Origin: Candidatus Obscuribacterales bacterium
GTDB taxonomy: Bacteria > Cyanobacteriota > Vampirovibrionia > Obscuribacterales > Obscuribacteraceae
Assembly (NCBI GenBank): GCA_020634035.1
Contig: JACKCM010000008.1
Span: 186,001 to 250,000, forward strand
DNA length: 64,000 nt
Direction: 5' to 3'
Part shown: positions 16,318 to 24,439 of the stretch, in pieces
Numbering within the stretch: position 1 is the first letter of the stretch
Layout: every line of letters starts with the position of its first letter
The notes under the pieces: model-generated
Told to the model about the DNA's origin: nothing
The model's input: the letters and a program-made list of their open reading frames with translations, nothing else
The model's database searches: none
Made by a program: the position numbers and the translations under genes

Positions 16318-19300
16318 TCACCATACCGGTTTGTCCAGCTTCTTGATGACAACAAATGTGTCTCGATTCACACCCTGCGGACCCCAGTAATTGAAAGCGA
16401 AGGTATGATGCCCGTATCCTCCCAGCATGAAAAGAGGTTTCAGGCGGGCTCGCGTCAGGCTGTTGTGACCGCCTCCTCTTTTCATGTTTCTTGTTCTCGA
16501 TTTGGGAACTCCAACGGTCCTTTCCGGAGAGTGGTAAATCATTACCAGCCCTCTTGGAATTCTGGCGCTGACATTGGCCCTGGTGCAGACCACTCCGTGG
16601 TCGTTCAAGACTTCCACCCAGTCATTGTCGTTGATGCCTATCATGTCTGCGTCTTTATCGTTTATCCAGACAGGTTCGGTGCCTCGTGAAAGGGTTTTCA
16701 TTCGAAGCGTGTCGCCGAATGTGGAATGAATATGCCATTTCCCATGTGGTGTCAGATAGTTGAGAACCAACCTTCCCTCACCACTTTCGGTGTGCTCGAG
16801 ATCGCCGGTTACTCGAGCTTCGGCTCTGGGCTTGAATACAGGAAGGTGTTCTCCGTAAGCCACATAGACTTCGTGATCCTGATAGGTTTGCTGTCTACCT
16901 GTGAGAGTCCTCCATGGAATGAGTTCTTCTTTGTTCTGGCAGTAAGAAGAATAGGTCCTGCCGCCTGTTGTTATGCCGGTCCAGAAGGGTGTGGTCAGAA
17001 TTCGCCTGGGTTGGACGGCCAGATCCTCGAAGTGCATTCTGACTCCTCTTGTGTCCGCCGCCAGGTGGGTGTGATCGATACCGGTTTTTTTCGACTCTGC
17101 TTTGAAGGCTCTATAAGCTAGCTCTCCATTGGTTTCGGCCGCAAAGTGTAGTATGGCGTTGCAGGTGTCCTTGGCTTCGTATAGACTTGGATAGGTTTTG
17201 CCTCCCCAGGTTCTCGTCGGATAGGACTCCAGATATTCGTCATAAATATCATCCACATCGTATGTGGTGCCGTGGACCGAAAGACCGTTATTGCGGAAGT
17301 TAGGCCCAAGCGAGACATATTTGTTGAAGAGATTATGGTAATCTCGATCGACGATTTTGAAAGACGGCATGGTTTTGCCGGGAATTGCCTCGCATTCTCC
17401 TTTCGCCCAGTCTTTTACGGTTGGTTGGGCTATCTCGGCCGGTGTGTCATGAAGAAGAGGTGATATAACAACATCTTTGACCGGTCCGTCAAAGTATTTT
17501 TCCGACATTTTAGCTGTGGACTTTGCAATACCCTTGAAGATGTCCCAATCGGTCTTCGACTCCCAGCAAGGTGGAACCGCCGGTTGTAGAGGATGAATAA
17601 AGGTATGCATGTCCGTGCTGTTAAGATCGTGCTTCTCATAGTGGGTCGATGCCGGCAGGACGATGTCCGAATATAGGGCGGATGAGTCCATCCTGAAATT
17701 GAGGTCCACGATCAAGTCCATTTTTCCGATCGGCACTTTGTCGTGCCAGGTTACCTCGTTGACCAGCTCTTGCGCTTTTTCTTTCGCGATGGAATTGGTA
17801 TGGGTGCCCAGATAGTGCTTGAGAAAGTACTCGTGACCTTTGGCCGAGCTGAGAATTGCGTTTCCACGCCAGATGTACCACACTCTGGGGAAGCTCTCCG
17901 GATTGTCCGGATCTTCCATAGAGAATTTGAGAGATCGATCTTTCAACCTATTGATGATGTAGTCGATTATCTCTTGATCATTCTGGGCTCCTTTTGCCCG
18001 CGCCTCTTCAACCAGGGCGAAATTGCTTTCGTTGAACTGGGGATAGCACGGTAACCAGCCGGCTCGCACGGCAAGGGCTTGTTTGTCTGCGGTGTGGCCG
18101 CTGGCCATTATATGCTGGTGATCACTTACCGGGCACATCTCATCGAAATTCTTGTCATAGCGCCACTGGTCGGAGTGCATATAGTGCCAGGAAGGAGCAT
18201 TTTGTAGTCTGGGAGGACCTGCCCAATCTCCACCAAAGGCGATTGGTGCCCATGAAGCCTGAGGGGCGAGTTTTTCCTGACCAACATAGTGATTCAGTCC
18301 GCCCCCATTTACACCGACACAACCGCAGAATATGAGGGGCATGATTATAGAGCGATAAATAAGGTTATTGTGATACCAGTGATTCACTCCGGCACCGATT
18401 ATGACGCTGCACTTTCCGCGAGATTTCTCGGCGGTTATGGCCCATTGCCGGGCAAAGTTTATCAGCGTATCAGCCTGGACACCGGTGAATTTCTCCTGCC
18501 AGGCTGGCGTGTACGGCGATTCTTCGTCGTTGTAGTCAGAAGGATAGTCGCCTTTGAGTCCGCGGGCGATGCCGTATTGTGTCAGTTGTAATTCAAAGAC
18601 TGTTGTTATCAGCTTCTCTCCGTCAATGGTCATTATCCGCTTGAAAGGAATTTGCCGTTTCGAGATTTTGTCGTTGGTTCCTTCGGAAAAGTCATTGACC
18701 AGGAGGTCCACCACCCCATCCGGCTTGATTCCTTCTTGATTCAAACGCAGCACAGGATCGATAGCTTCACCGGATGTGGTGTCTTCCAGTTTCAGGTTCC
18801 ATTCTCCCTTCTTTTCCTGCCAGCGGTGACCCATAGTGCCTTTAGGTACTTTGAGCTGCCCTGATTTGGAATCTAGCACGAACATCTTCCACTCTGAATT
18901 GTCCATGTTTCGAGTCGCTTCTATTTCGCTGGTTCTAAGAAAACTTCCTGCTTTGTAAGAGCCGTCTTCCTGCTTGTCCAGCTTCACTAGAAACGGGCAA
19001 TCACTGTATTTTTTTACATAGTCGGTGAAGTACTGCACTTGTCTGTCCACGTAGAACTCTTTCAGGATCACATGTCCAACGGACATCCAGAATGCAGTAT
19101 CCTGTCCCTGATGAATCGGAATCCACTCGTCGGCTATCTTTGACGTCATAGAGAAATCCGGTGAGAACACCACTACTTTAGATCCTCTATGCCTGCCCTC
19201 GACCAGGAAGTGAGCGTCGGGGGTCCGGGTCATCAGAACGTTCGAGCCGACAACAGCGACGAATTTTGAATGGAACCAATCCGCGCTCTCGGCCACGTCT

Positions 19301-19959
19301 GTCTGTTCACCCCAGATTTCCGGCGAGGCCGGTGGCAGATCGCAGTACCAGTCATAGAAGGACAGGGAGAGACCACCGAATAGTTGCATGAATCTTGCCC
19401 CTGCCGCGTAGCTCACCATGGACATGGCCGGTATGGGAGAGAAGCCGGCAACTCTATCGGAGCCGTATCTTTTGGCGGTGTATATGTTTGCTGCGCTCAT
19501 TATCTCGTTTACTTCATCCCACGAGCTTCTCCGGAAGCCGCCTTTACCGCGGGCTTGTTGATATCGAGTTCGAGATTCTTCGTTATTTACCAGTCCGGAC
19601 CAGGCCGCCACCGGATCACCGCCGCACTCTTCTTTGCTCTTTCGCCAGAGATCGAGCAGAGCGCCTCTTATGTATGGATATTTGACCCGGAGTGGGCTAT
19701 AGAGATACCAGGAGCAGGAGATTCCTCTCTGGCAGCCTCTTGGCTCATGGGGTGGGATATCCTTGCTTATGGTAGGGTAGTCCAGGGCTTGGAGCTCCCA
19801 GGTGACGATTCCGCCTTTTACATAGACATTCCAGCTGCATGAGCCGGTGCAGTTTACCCCGTGGGTGCTGCGCACTATTTTGTCGTATTGCCAGCGATTT
19901 CTGTACATATCCTCCCACTGACGCTGTTTTGGTGCGAAGATGTCTCTTATCCAACCCAT
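16318..19959 (-). CDS. narG: Respiratory nitrate reductase alpha subunit NarG
   Basis: Catalytic subunit reducing nitrate to nitrite at a molybdenum bis-MGD centre. The 1213-residue length is normal. H33, C37, C41 and C76 form the FS0 cluster site (HGVNCTGSCSW, then RGCQRG). YCDLPPASPEIWGEQTDV carries the aspartate that binds molybdenum in NarG. The first residues hold no twin-arginine signal for export (MGWIRDIF), so the NarGH part should face the cytoplasm, unlike the haloarchaeal type. An AGAGGAAGTAGG ribosome site precedes the ATG. It follows a diheme cytochrome c gene by 4 bases and is second in the operon. Confidence 0.98.
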   Translation of the reverse strand: MGWIRDIFAPKQRQWEDMYRNRWQYDKIVRSTHGVNCTGSCSWNVYVKGGIVTWELQALDYPTISKDIPPHEPRGCQRGISCSWYLYSPLRVKYPYIRGALLDLWRKSKEECGGDPVAAWSGLVNNEESRTRYQQARGKGGFRRSSWDEVNEIMSAANIYTAKRYGSDRVAGFSPIPAMSMVSYAAGARFMQLFGGLSLSFYDWYCDLPPASPEIWGEQTDVAESADWFHSKFVAVVGSNVLMTRTPDAHFLVEGRHRGSKVVVFSPDFSMTSKIADEWIPIHQGQDTAFWMSVGHVILKEFYVDRQVQYFTDYVKKYSDCPFLVKLDKQEDGSYKAGSFLRTSEIEATRNMDNSEWKMFVLDSKSGQLKVPKGTMGHRWQEKKGEWNLKLEDTTSGEAIDPVLRLNQEGIKPDGVVDLLVNDFSEGTNDKISKRQIPFKRIMTIDGEKLITTVFELQLTQYGIARGLKGDYPSDYNDEESPYTPAWQEKFTGVQADTLINFARQWAITAEKSRGKCSVIIGAGVNHWYHNNLIYRSIIMPLIFCGCVGVNGGGLNHYVGQEKLAPQASWAPIAFGGDWAGPPRLQNAPSWHYMHSDQWRYDKNFDEMCPVSDHQHIMASGHTADKQALAVRAGWLPCYPQFNESNFALVEEARAKGAQNDQEIIDYIINRLKDRSLKFSMEDPDNPESFPRVWYIWRGNAILSSAKGHEYFLKHYLGTHTNSIAKEKAQELVNEVTWHDKVPIGKMDLIVDLNFRMDSSALYSDIVLPASTHYEKHDLNSTDMHTFIHPLQPAVPPCWESKTDWDIFKGIAKSTAKMSEKYFDGPVKDVVISPLLHDTPAEIAQPTVKDWAKGECEAIPGKTMPSFKIVDRDYHNLFNKYVSLGPNFRNNGLSVHGTTYDVDDIYDEYLESYPTRTWGGKTYPSLYEAKDTCNAILHFAAETNGELAYRAFKAESKKTGIDHTHLAADTRGVRMHFEDLAVQPRRILTTPFWTGITTGGRTYSSYCQNKEELIPWRTLTGRQQTYQDHEVYVAYGEHLPVFKPRAEARVTGDLEHTESGEGRLVLNYLTPHGKWHIHSTFGDTLRMKTLSRGTEPVWINDKDADMIGINDNDWVEVLNDHGVVCTRANVSARIPRGLVMIYHSPERTVGVPKSRTRNMKRGGGHNSLTRARLKPLFMLGGYGHHTFAFNYWGPQGVNRDTFVVIKKLDKPVW

Positions 19960-19963
19960 GATC

Positions 19964-20773
19964 CTACTTCCTCTTCAATTTTTGTCTGATTCCTCGGTTT
20001 CGGTTCCGGTAACCGAGCGCTATAATTGCCAGTACAGCTAGCGCTCCACCGCCACCCATCACGGGAATGGAAACCTTATAGTTCTCTGTCTCTGAAATCT
20101 GTTTGTTTTTCTTTCCGTTATCCAGATATTTGGCAAGATTCAAGGCTTCGGACTCGGTTATCGGATGGGACCGATATGCTGCCTGCATTACCTTGAACGG
20201 TGCTTGTTTGCAAGCCGAGACCAGGGCTCTTCCTTTGTACTTACTGGATATTCCGCTCAGGTCAGGCCCCAGTCCCACCGCACTGCCACCCTGGTGGCAA
20301 GAAATGCAAGACATTCCGCCATTCTCGAGGGGTTGGAGTCCCAGAAACAACAGGCGTCCTTCTTCTATTGAGCCGGGCAGTTCGATCTCCTCCGATTCTT
20401 CGCTATTTGATTTTGCTTGGGCTGCTGGCTCTCCGGCTTTTTCGGAATCCTTCCTTTCCGCTTCTACCGGATTTCTCAAGTAGGAAACCAGTGCGGTTAC
20501 CTCTTCCGGGCTGAGTCCACCAGCCATAGGAGCCATTTTTTCGACTGCTGCTTTGAGTTTGTCGTCTGGCCAGTCTTTCGTTGGAGCAAGGTCAGGCCCA
20601 ACGCCTTTACCACCGCCAATGGTGTGGCAACCCGAGCACTTCGAAGAGAATAGGTCACTTTGACAATATGCCGGTATCAAGGCGCTCAGACCGTAGTAGG
20701 CTAAAACAAGACCTATAGGTAGTGCCATTCTTCTTCTATCGAATAGCTTCCTTCTTGAAAGTTGCACTGGCAA
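19964..20773 (-). CDS. Membrane-anchored diheme cytochrome c of the nar operon
   Basis: First gene of the nar/bc operon. The 269-residue product has an N-terminal hydrophobic segment after basic residues, a first cytochrome c domain with CSGCH (about 46-50), an acidic Glu/Ser/Ala-rich linker, a second domain with CISCH (about 155-159), and a C-terminal transmembrane helix followed by a basic tail. This resembles electron-carrier cytochromes encoded ahead of narG in some bacteria (NarC-like in Thermus; comparison from memory). The start is uncertain: TTG at 20773 keeps the basic n-region and follows CGGAG, while the ATG at 20728 would begin directly with the hydrophobic part. It could be the c1-like subunit of the bc complex. 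Confidence 0.88.
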   Translation of the reverse strand: MPVQLSRRKLFDRRRMALPIGLVLAYYGLSALIPAYCQSDLFSSKCSGCHTIGGGKGVGPDLAPTKDWPDDKLKAAVEKMAPMAGGLSPEEVTALVSYLRNPVEAERKDSEKAGEPAAQAKSNSEESEEIELPGSIEEGRLLFLGLQPLENGGMSCISCHQGGSAVGLGPDLSGISSKYKGRALVSACKQAPFKVMQAAYRSHPITESEALNLAKYLDNGKKNKQISETENYKVSIPVMGGGGALAVLAIIALGYRNRNRGIRQKLKRK

Positions 20774-20893
20774 ATGCTCCGCGATTCCTGTTCAACCCCA
20801 TAATTATGTTCTCTTCAGTCTCCTGACCGTATCCATCCTAAGGCGGACGGCAATATTGATTTTTCCGGTAGGAAGCTTGATTTTATTGAGTTT

Positions 20894-20963
20894 AAAGGAT
20901 GAGAGTCGAAGGCGCCTGTCCGCTTGAACGCATACGGGGGTGAGATTTTGTTGCTCATCCTTT
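20894..20963. repeat. Ten-base inverted repeat upstream of the nar operon
   Basis: AAAGGATGAG at 20894-20903 and its exact reverse complement CTCATCCTTT at 20954-20963, with 50 bases between. It could be a two-site operator or a long stem-loop. Its location between divergent nar and exporter promoters makes a regulatory role possible. Confidence 0.45.
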
Positions 20964-21056
20964 GGAGGGATACGATTTTGTGCTATCGTGCCATGCGATT
21001 TCCTGCGTGTTTAGAAGCATTGACTAAATTTGGAAACCGTTGAGTCAGTAAGAATA

Positions 21057-21084
21057 TTGTGGATGTGGATCTACCTTATATAAT
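21057..21084 (+). promoter_or_regulatory. Candidate promoter giving a leaderless transcript
   Basis: TTGTGG at 21057-21062 and TATAAT at 21079-21084 with a 16-base spacer. The ATG of the exporter gene is at 21091, six bases after the -10 box, which is where transcription would begin. No ribosome site is visible before that ATG, consistent with a leaderless mRNA. Confidence 0.45.
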
Positions 21085-21090
21085 CAGCCC

Positions 21091-21822
21091 ATGGATTTTT
21101 TGCTGCTCACTGCCATATCGATAATCGCCATGCTTTATTCAAGCGTGGGGCACGGTGGTGCCACCGGTTATCTGGCGATTATGTCTTTCTGGGGGGTAGC
21201 CCCGGATGTGATGGCGACCACAGCGCTTACCCTCAACTGTCTGACCGCCGGTATATCCAGCGTGACCTACGGACTTCGGGGCTATCTTTCTATGAAGCTC
21301 AGTCTGCCCTTTATTCTGGTTTCGATACCCTTCGCCTATCTGGGGGCGACGGTGCGATTGACCGAAAAACAGTTCGGGTGGATGCTGGCGGTGGTGCTTC
21401 TGGTTTCGGCTGTGATGCTCTGGTCTCATAAAGGCAGAGCCGATAGCGAAGAGCCCTTTGTTAAAAGCCCGGATCTCAAAGTGGCGGCTTTTGCCGGGGC
21501 GATCCTCGGTTTCGTCTCTGGTGCCCTGGGCATCGGGGGTGGTGTTTTTCTAAGTCCTCTTATTATTCTTTGCGGTTGGGCCGACTCTAAAACCACCGCC
21601 GGATGCTCCGCTTTGTTTATCGTGCTCAATTCTTTTGCCGGCCTCGGTGCCCGCTATCTGTCAGGCAGAATGGACTTTACTGAGATCGTCCCATTTCTGT
21701 TTTTTGCCCTTGCCGGTGCTCTAATAGGGTCTTATTATGGCGCCAGCCGCTCTTCGCAGAAGGGTCTGCGTCGGCTGATAGCATTTGTGCTTATCATAGC
21801 CGTGGTAAAAATGTTGATCTGA
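21091..21822 (+). CDS. TauE/SafE (TSUP) family sulfite/anion exporter
   Basis: Inner-membrane protein of 243 residues with about eight hydrophobic helices arranged as two halves. Each half starts with a glycine-rich motif, SVGHGGATGYLAI near residues 13-25 and SGALGIGGGVFLSP near 142-155, which is the hallmark of the TSUP family. Members export sulfite, sulfoacetate or similar organosulfur anions. The substrate cannot be read from sequence, and a phosphosulfolactate-synthase-like gene lies 12 kb away. The gene is divergent from the nar operon. It appears to be leaderless. Confidence 0.9.
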   Translation: MDFLLLTAISIIAMLYSSVGHGGATGYLAIMSFWGVAPDVMATTALTLNCLTAGISSVTYGLRGYLSMKLSLPFILVSIPFAYLGATVRLTEKQFGWMLAVVLLVSAVMLWSHKGRADSEEPFVKSPDLKVAAFAGAILGFVSGALGIGGGVFLSPLIILCGWADSKTTAGCSALFIVLNSFAGLGARYLSGRMDFTEIVPFLFFALAGALIGSYYGASRSSQKGLRRLIAFVLIIAVVKMLI

Positions 21823-21826
21823 GGCT

Positions 21827-23044
21827 CTAGCGGCTGCGGCCGTTTTTGATTGCTTCCACTATAAAATTAGCTGCCAGAGCCTGCCTTAGACTAATTTGAA
21901 TTCCCGGAGCCGGATCGGGCAGGGCATTATTGAAGGCGCGATCTGAATTGTTGTCGAAATGTCCGACCAGATGCAGCACTCTGCCCTGTCTGAAATCCAG
22001 CGTAAAAGCAAGGATGCCGAATTGGGACGGGTCGCTTCTGGAGAGCAGCCTACTTCTAGCCAGCACTCGCACTTCGCCGGGGCGGTTTACCTTGACCGTC
22101 TGGCTCTTTTTATCTAGTTTCCAGAATGCTGTCGGAGGACAGTTTTTGAAAAGCCTTGGATCGGGGTCTACTATAACCGCATCTACTACGCCGCTTTCTG
22201 TATAGCCACCGTTCCAGGTGACATAACCGGGGAAGGTTTTTTTCAAAACTCCATCGAGAGCCCAGTCGGTGGTGAGCAGATAGCCGCCCATACCGACATA
22301 ACGCCGGAGGGCAAGAATCGCTTCGGTGGGTAGGTCGCCGGCGCAGTTGACCACCACCACATAGACATTATCTAGATTGGTATCGCCAAGTTCGTTGGGC
22401 GAAACTCTTTTGCAGGGTATTCCAAAAGAGTGCAGGACATGACCGGAATCATCCCATTTACCTTTTACTTCGATGATAGATTCGCGGTTGAGATTTTCGG
22501 TGATACCGGCATGGGTTGCACTGAGCCAGGACTTGTAAGCCGGTGGGTTGACCGCCTCATCTTTCTGCGGCAGCGGAATCATCGGCGCGTTCTGCATGAC
22601 GTTGTTTGCATAGCCGTCCAGACCCGGAAAGCGGCTCGGTCTGCGATAGTCGGTCTTGACTGTACTGATAGTGGCTTGCAGCGGCTTCGATGTGTCGTGG
22701 GTGTTGCCGCTCTGGCTGGAGGTGCTGGTTGTGCTCGAATCTTCGCCTGATTGATAGTTCTGGCTCTGGTTTTGCGGTTGCGTGTCGAATGGACTATCAG
22801 AATCTGAATCCGAGCCCTGATCTGAACCTGATTCAGGACCAGAATTAAAACCTGGAGTCGATACCGGTGCTCTCTCTATCGGCTGTCTCTGACCGGAGTT
22901 GGGTGCTATATCGGATACCCCTTCTTCTACCCAGTCCGAAGCGAGCCCGACAGAAGCTGCCGACCAGAAAAAGAGACCGGTCAGAGAGATGGTCAGGGCT
23001 TTTTTGAAACTGACAGGAATTCGAATTCGGTACATAAGGTGCAA
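21827..23044 (-). CDS. Secreted hypothetical protein with GATase-like domain
   Basis: A 405-residue protein, convergent with the TSUP gene (4 bases apart). It starts with a basic segment and hydrophobic signal sequence ending near VGLASDW. A low-complexity linker rich in Ser, Gln, Asp and Gly covers about 50-125. The C-terminal 230 residues form one domain: VYVVVVNCAGDLPTEAIL followed by LRRYVGMGGYLLTTDWAL, the pattern of a class I glutamine-amidotransferase-like fold as found in DUF4159-type or BatA-associated proteins. The GRVLHLVGHFDN segment near the end fits the same fold. No complete catalytic triad is clear. It is probably a structural or ligand-binding member outside the membrane; function unknown. 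Confidence 0.8.
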   Translation of the reverse strand: MHLMYRIRIPVSFKKALTISLTGLFFWSAASVGLASDWVEEGVSDIAPNSGQRQPIERAPVSTPGFNSGPESGSDQGSDSDSDSPFDTQPQNQSQNYQSGEDSSTTSTSSQSGNTHDTSKPLQATISTVKTDYRRPSRFPGLDGYANNVMQNAPMIPLPQKDEAVNPPAYKSWLSATHAGITENLNRESIIEVKGKWDDSGHVLHSFGIPCKRVSPNELGDTNLDNVYVVVVNCAGDLPTEAILALRRYVGMGGYLLTTDWALDGVLKKTFPGYVTWNGGYTESGVVDAVIVDPDPRLFKNCPPTAFWKLDKKSQTVKVNRPGEVRVLARSRLLSRSDPSQFGILAFTLDFRQGRVLHLVGHFDNNSDRAFNNALPDPAPGIQISLRQALAANFIVEAIKNGRSR

Positions 23045-23090
23045 AATAGCACAGCCTGGAAATAATTGTCAGGTGTCTTTTAATGTCAAG

Positions 23091-23114
23091 AAGCGCCCCG
23101 GTGAGGAGGCGCTT
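23091..23114. terminator. Hairpin terminator
   Basis: AAGCGCC, ten-base loop, GGCGCTT, with TTTT on the plus side and a T-rich TTCTTG on the minus side. It lies just downstream of the minus-strand 85-residue gene and upstream of the 405-residue gene, so it should separate their transcripts. Confidence 0.6.
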
Positions 23115-23144
23115 TTGCTAAGTCGTAGAAGTTTTTTCGTTTTT

Positions 23145-23402
23145 TCAGGCTCGCTTTTTGACCTGGGTGTTTTCTTTTTGATCGTCGGCGGAACCGGTAT
23201 CGTTGATAGAGCGCCGCAGACCGGCCAGGGCTTTTAGGTTAGGGAGAATGATCTCTTTCATCTCTTCGAGTTCATACGAGCCGATCTCCCGTCTGTCATA
23301 GCGTTGACAGACGTCTTCCCATAGCTCGAAGAGCTGTCTTGGATCGACTGTCTCTCTTGCTCGCTTTTGAAACTCCAGTAGATTAAAAGGCTCGATGGCA
23401 AT
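23145..23402 (-). CDS. Small acidic/basic helical protein with non-canonical start codon
   Basis: An 85-codon frame that looks like genuine protein: helical, charged, with segments such as FNLLEFQKRARETVDPRQLF and SYELEEMKEIILPNLKALAG. No ATG, GTG or TTG occurs in frame between the upstream TAA and the coding-like part. The codons after the TAA are TTA GGG AAA GCA AGG AGG GTT ATT GCC ATC GAG. A near-perfect ribosome site AAGGAGG lies in this stretch, with ATT (23402) 3 bases and ATC (23396) 9 bases after it, so ATC has the normal spacing. AUU and AUC starts are known but rare (infC uses AUU). I do not recognise a family. A sequencing error at the start is the alternative. Confidence 0.6.
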   Translation of the reverse strand: MAIEPFNLLEFQKRARETVDPRQLFELWEDVCQRYDRREIGSYELEEMKEIILPNLKALAGLRRSINDTGSADDQKENTQVKKRA

Positions 23403-23531
23403 AACCCTCCTTGCTTTCCCTAATTAGAGCATGCAAATAATTTGGTATTATGTCAAGTGACTTTGGCCACTCCAGAAAGCATAACCATAAGTGATACCAG
23501 GCGGAAAGCCTTACAGGGTAAATGGTATGCG

Positions 23532-23570
23532 TATCGCATATCAATCGCGAAAACTTTTTGCGATGCGATA
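23532..23570. repeat. Nested inverted repeat between two minus-strand genes
   Basis: TATCGCAT at 23532-23539 pairs with ATGCGATA at 23563-23570, and inside it ATCGC with GAAAACTTTTT and GCGAT can form a second pairing. It lies after the 222-residue gene and before the 85-residue gene. It could be a terminator-like structure or an operator; there is no T tract beyond it. Confidence 0.4.
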
Positions 23571-23666
23571 TTTCATCTGGTGCTATATCTATTATTACAT
23601 TTCCGAATCTGTTCTCGACTTGCATCGCAGGTCGGGAAGCTGGTTCTCGAAATGAACTTTCAGAAG

Positions 23667-24335
23667 TTAGTAGGAAATCTGTCTCAGGCCGGGGCCGATA
23701 TTTATCGCGGTCGGCGCCACCGGAGATATTGGTTTATTCGAGACGTAGTAGCTGTTTTTGACCCTATTCCGGTTGTTCGGATGATTGAGATTATCCTTGC
23801 GCCGAGCTTCGGCTTTCAGTTTTGCTACATCTCCAATAGAGATTCCGTCGATCTTTGTTTTTGAATTGAGCATTATTATTTTGTCGGCTAGCTTCGCCGC
23901 TTTGCCATACTCTTTGCGGTCGAGATACTGTTTGGCATAGGCGAGCATCAGCCGTCCCGCCTCGGCGCTGGAAGGTCCGTGGTCGATTTGTGCTTTTTCA
24001 ATGTCGTTTTCAATCAGTCGATCAAAAGATGTGGGTGCTTCCCAGATGGTTTTCTGCTGAATAGAAATTTCTTCTCTAGGAATCGAGATATCTATGCTCG
24101 GTCGCTTCACGCGGGGCATTTCTAAGGAGGGTCTTTTTATGGCTGGTACGCGACCGGCGGGAATTCTGCCAGGGAATATACAGCCCGGCGTGCGCGGCTT
24201 CTGGCAGAGTACGTCGAGTTTGTTTTGATCTGCTGTCCAGATGGTATCTACGGCGGTGGCCTCGCCGGCGAAGGCAGGGTTGAATGACGAAAAGCATCCG
24301 ACTAAAAGGAGTAGGGCGGCAGGAAGTTTTTTCAT
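23667..24335 (-). CDS. Secreted hypothetical protein, WExPTxxDR family (copy 1)
   Basis: A 222-residue protein with a clear signal peptide (MKKLPAALLLLVGCFSSFNP..AFA). A proline/basic-rich stretch with repeated (I/V)KRPS motifs (about 62-85) is followed by a TPR-like helical domain: WEAPTSFDRLIENDIEKAQI (about 94-113), then DHGPSSAEAGRLMLAYAKQY and LADKIIMLN. The same domain occurs in the next gene upstream (24440-25417), so these are tandem paralogs. The role is unknown; the helical repeat suggests a binding partner in the periplasm. Confidence 0.78.
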   Translation of the reverse strand: MKKLPAALLLLVGCFSSFNPAFAGEATAVDTIWTADQNKLDVLCQKPRTPGCIFPGRIPAGRVPAIKRPSLEMPRVKRPSIDISIPREEISIQQKTIWEAPTSFDRLIENDIEKAQIDHGPSSAEAGRLMLAYAKQYLDRKEYGKAAKLADKIIMLNSKTKIDGISIGDVAKLKAEARRKDNLNHPNNRNRVKNSYYVSNKPISPVAPTAINIGPGLRQISY

Positions 24336-24439
24336 AACTGTCTCGGGCGTTAACTCAGGAACACGACGCAGAAATTTATCCTAACAATTGCCCCGGACAA
24401 AATATGCAGGGTTTTCCATGGAGTTTTTTGTTCGCTTGC

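Larger units (their letters stand above)
20774..21090. other. 317-base intergenic region carrying the nar operon promoter side
   Basis: No gene is visible. It separates the divergent nar/bc operon and the TauE/SafE gene. Contents I can point to are a ten-base inverted repeat at 20894-20963 and a leaderless-type promoter at 21057-21084. A CATAAT near 20812 on the minus strand could be a -10 element for the nar operon but has no clear -35. No FNR-type TTGAT-N4-ATCAA site was found by eye. Confidence 0.55.

Noticed and set aside
19384..19842. 152-codon plus-strand frame inside narG
   Set aside because: It is antisense to a long, well conserved gene and its translation shows no family features.
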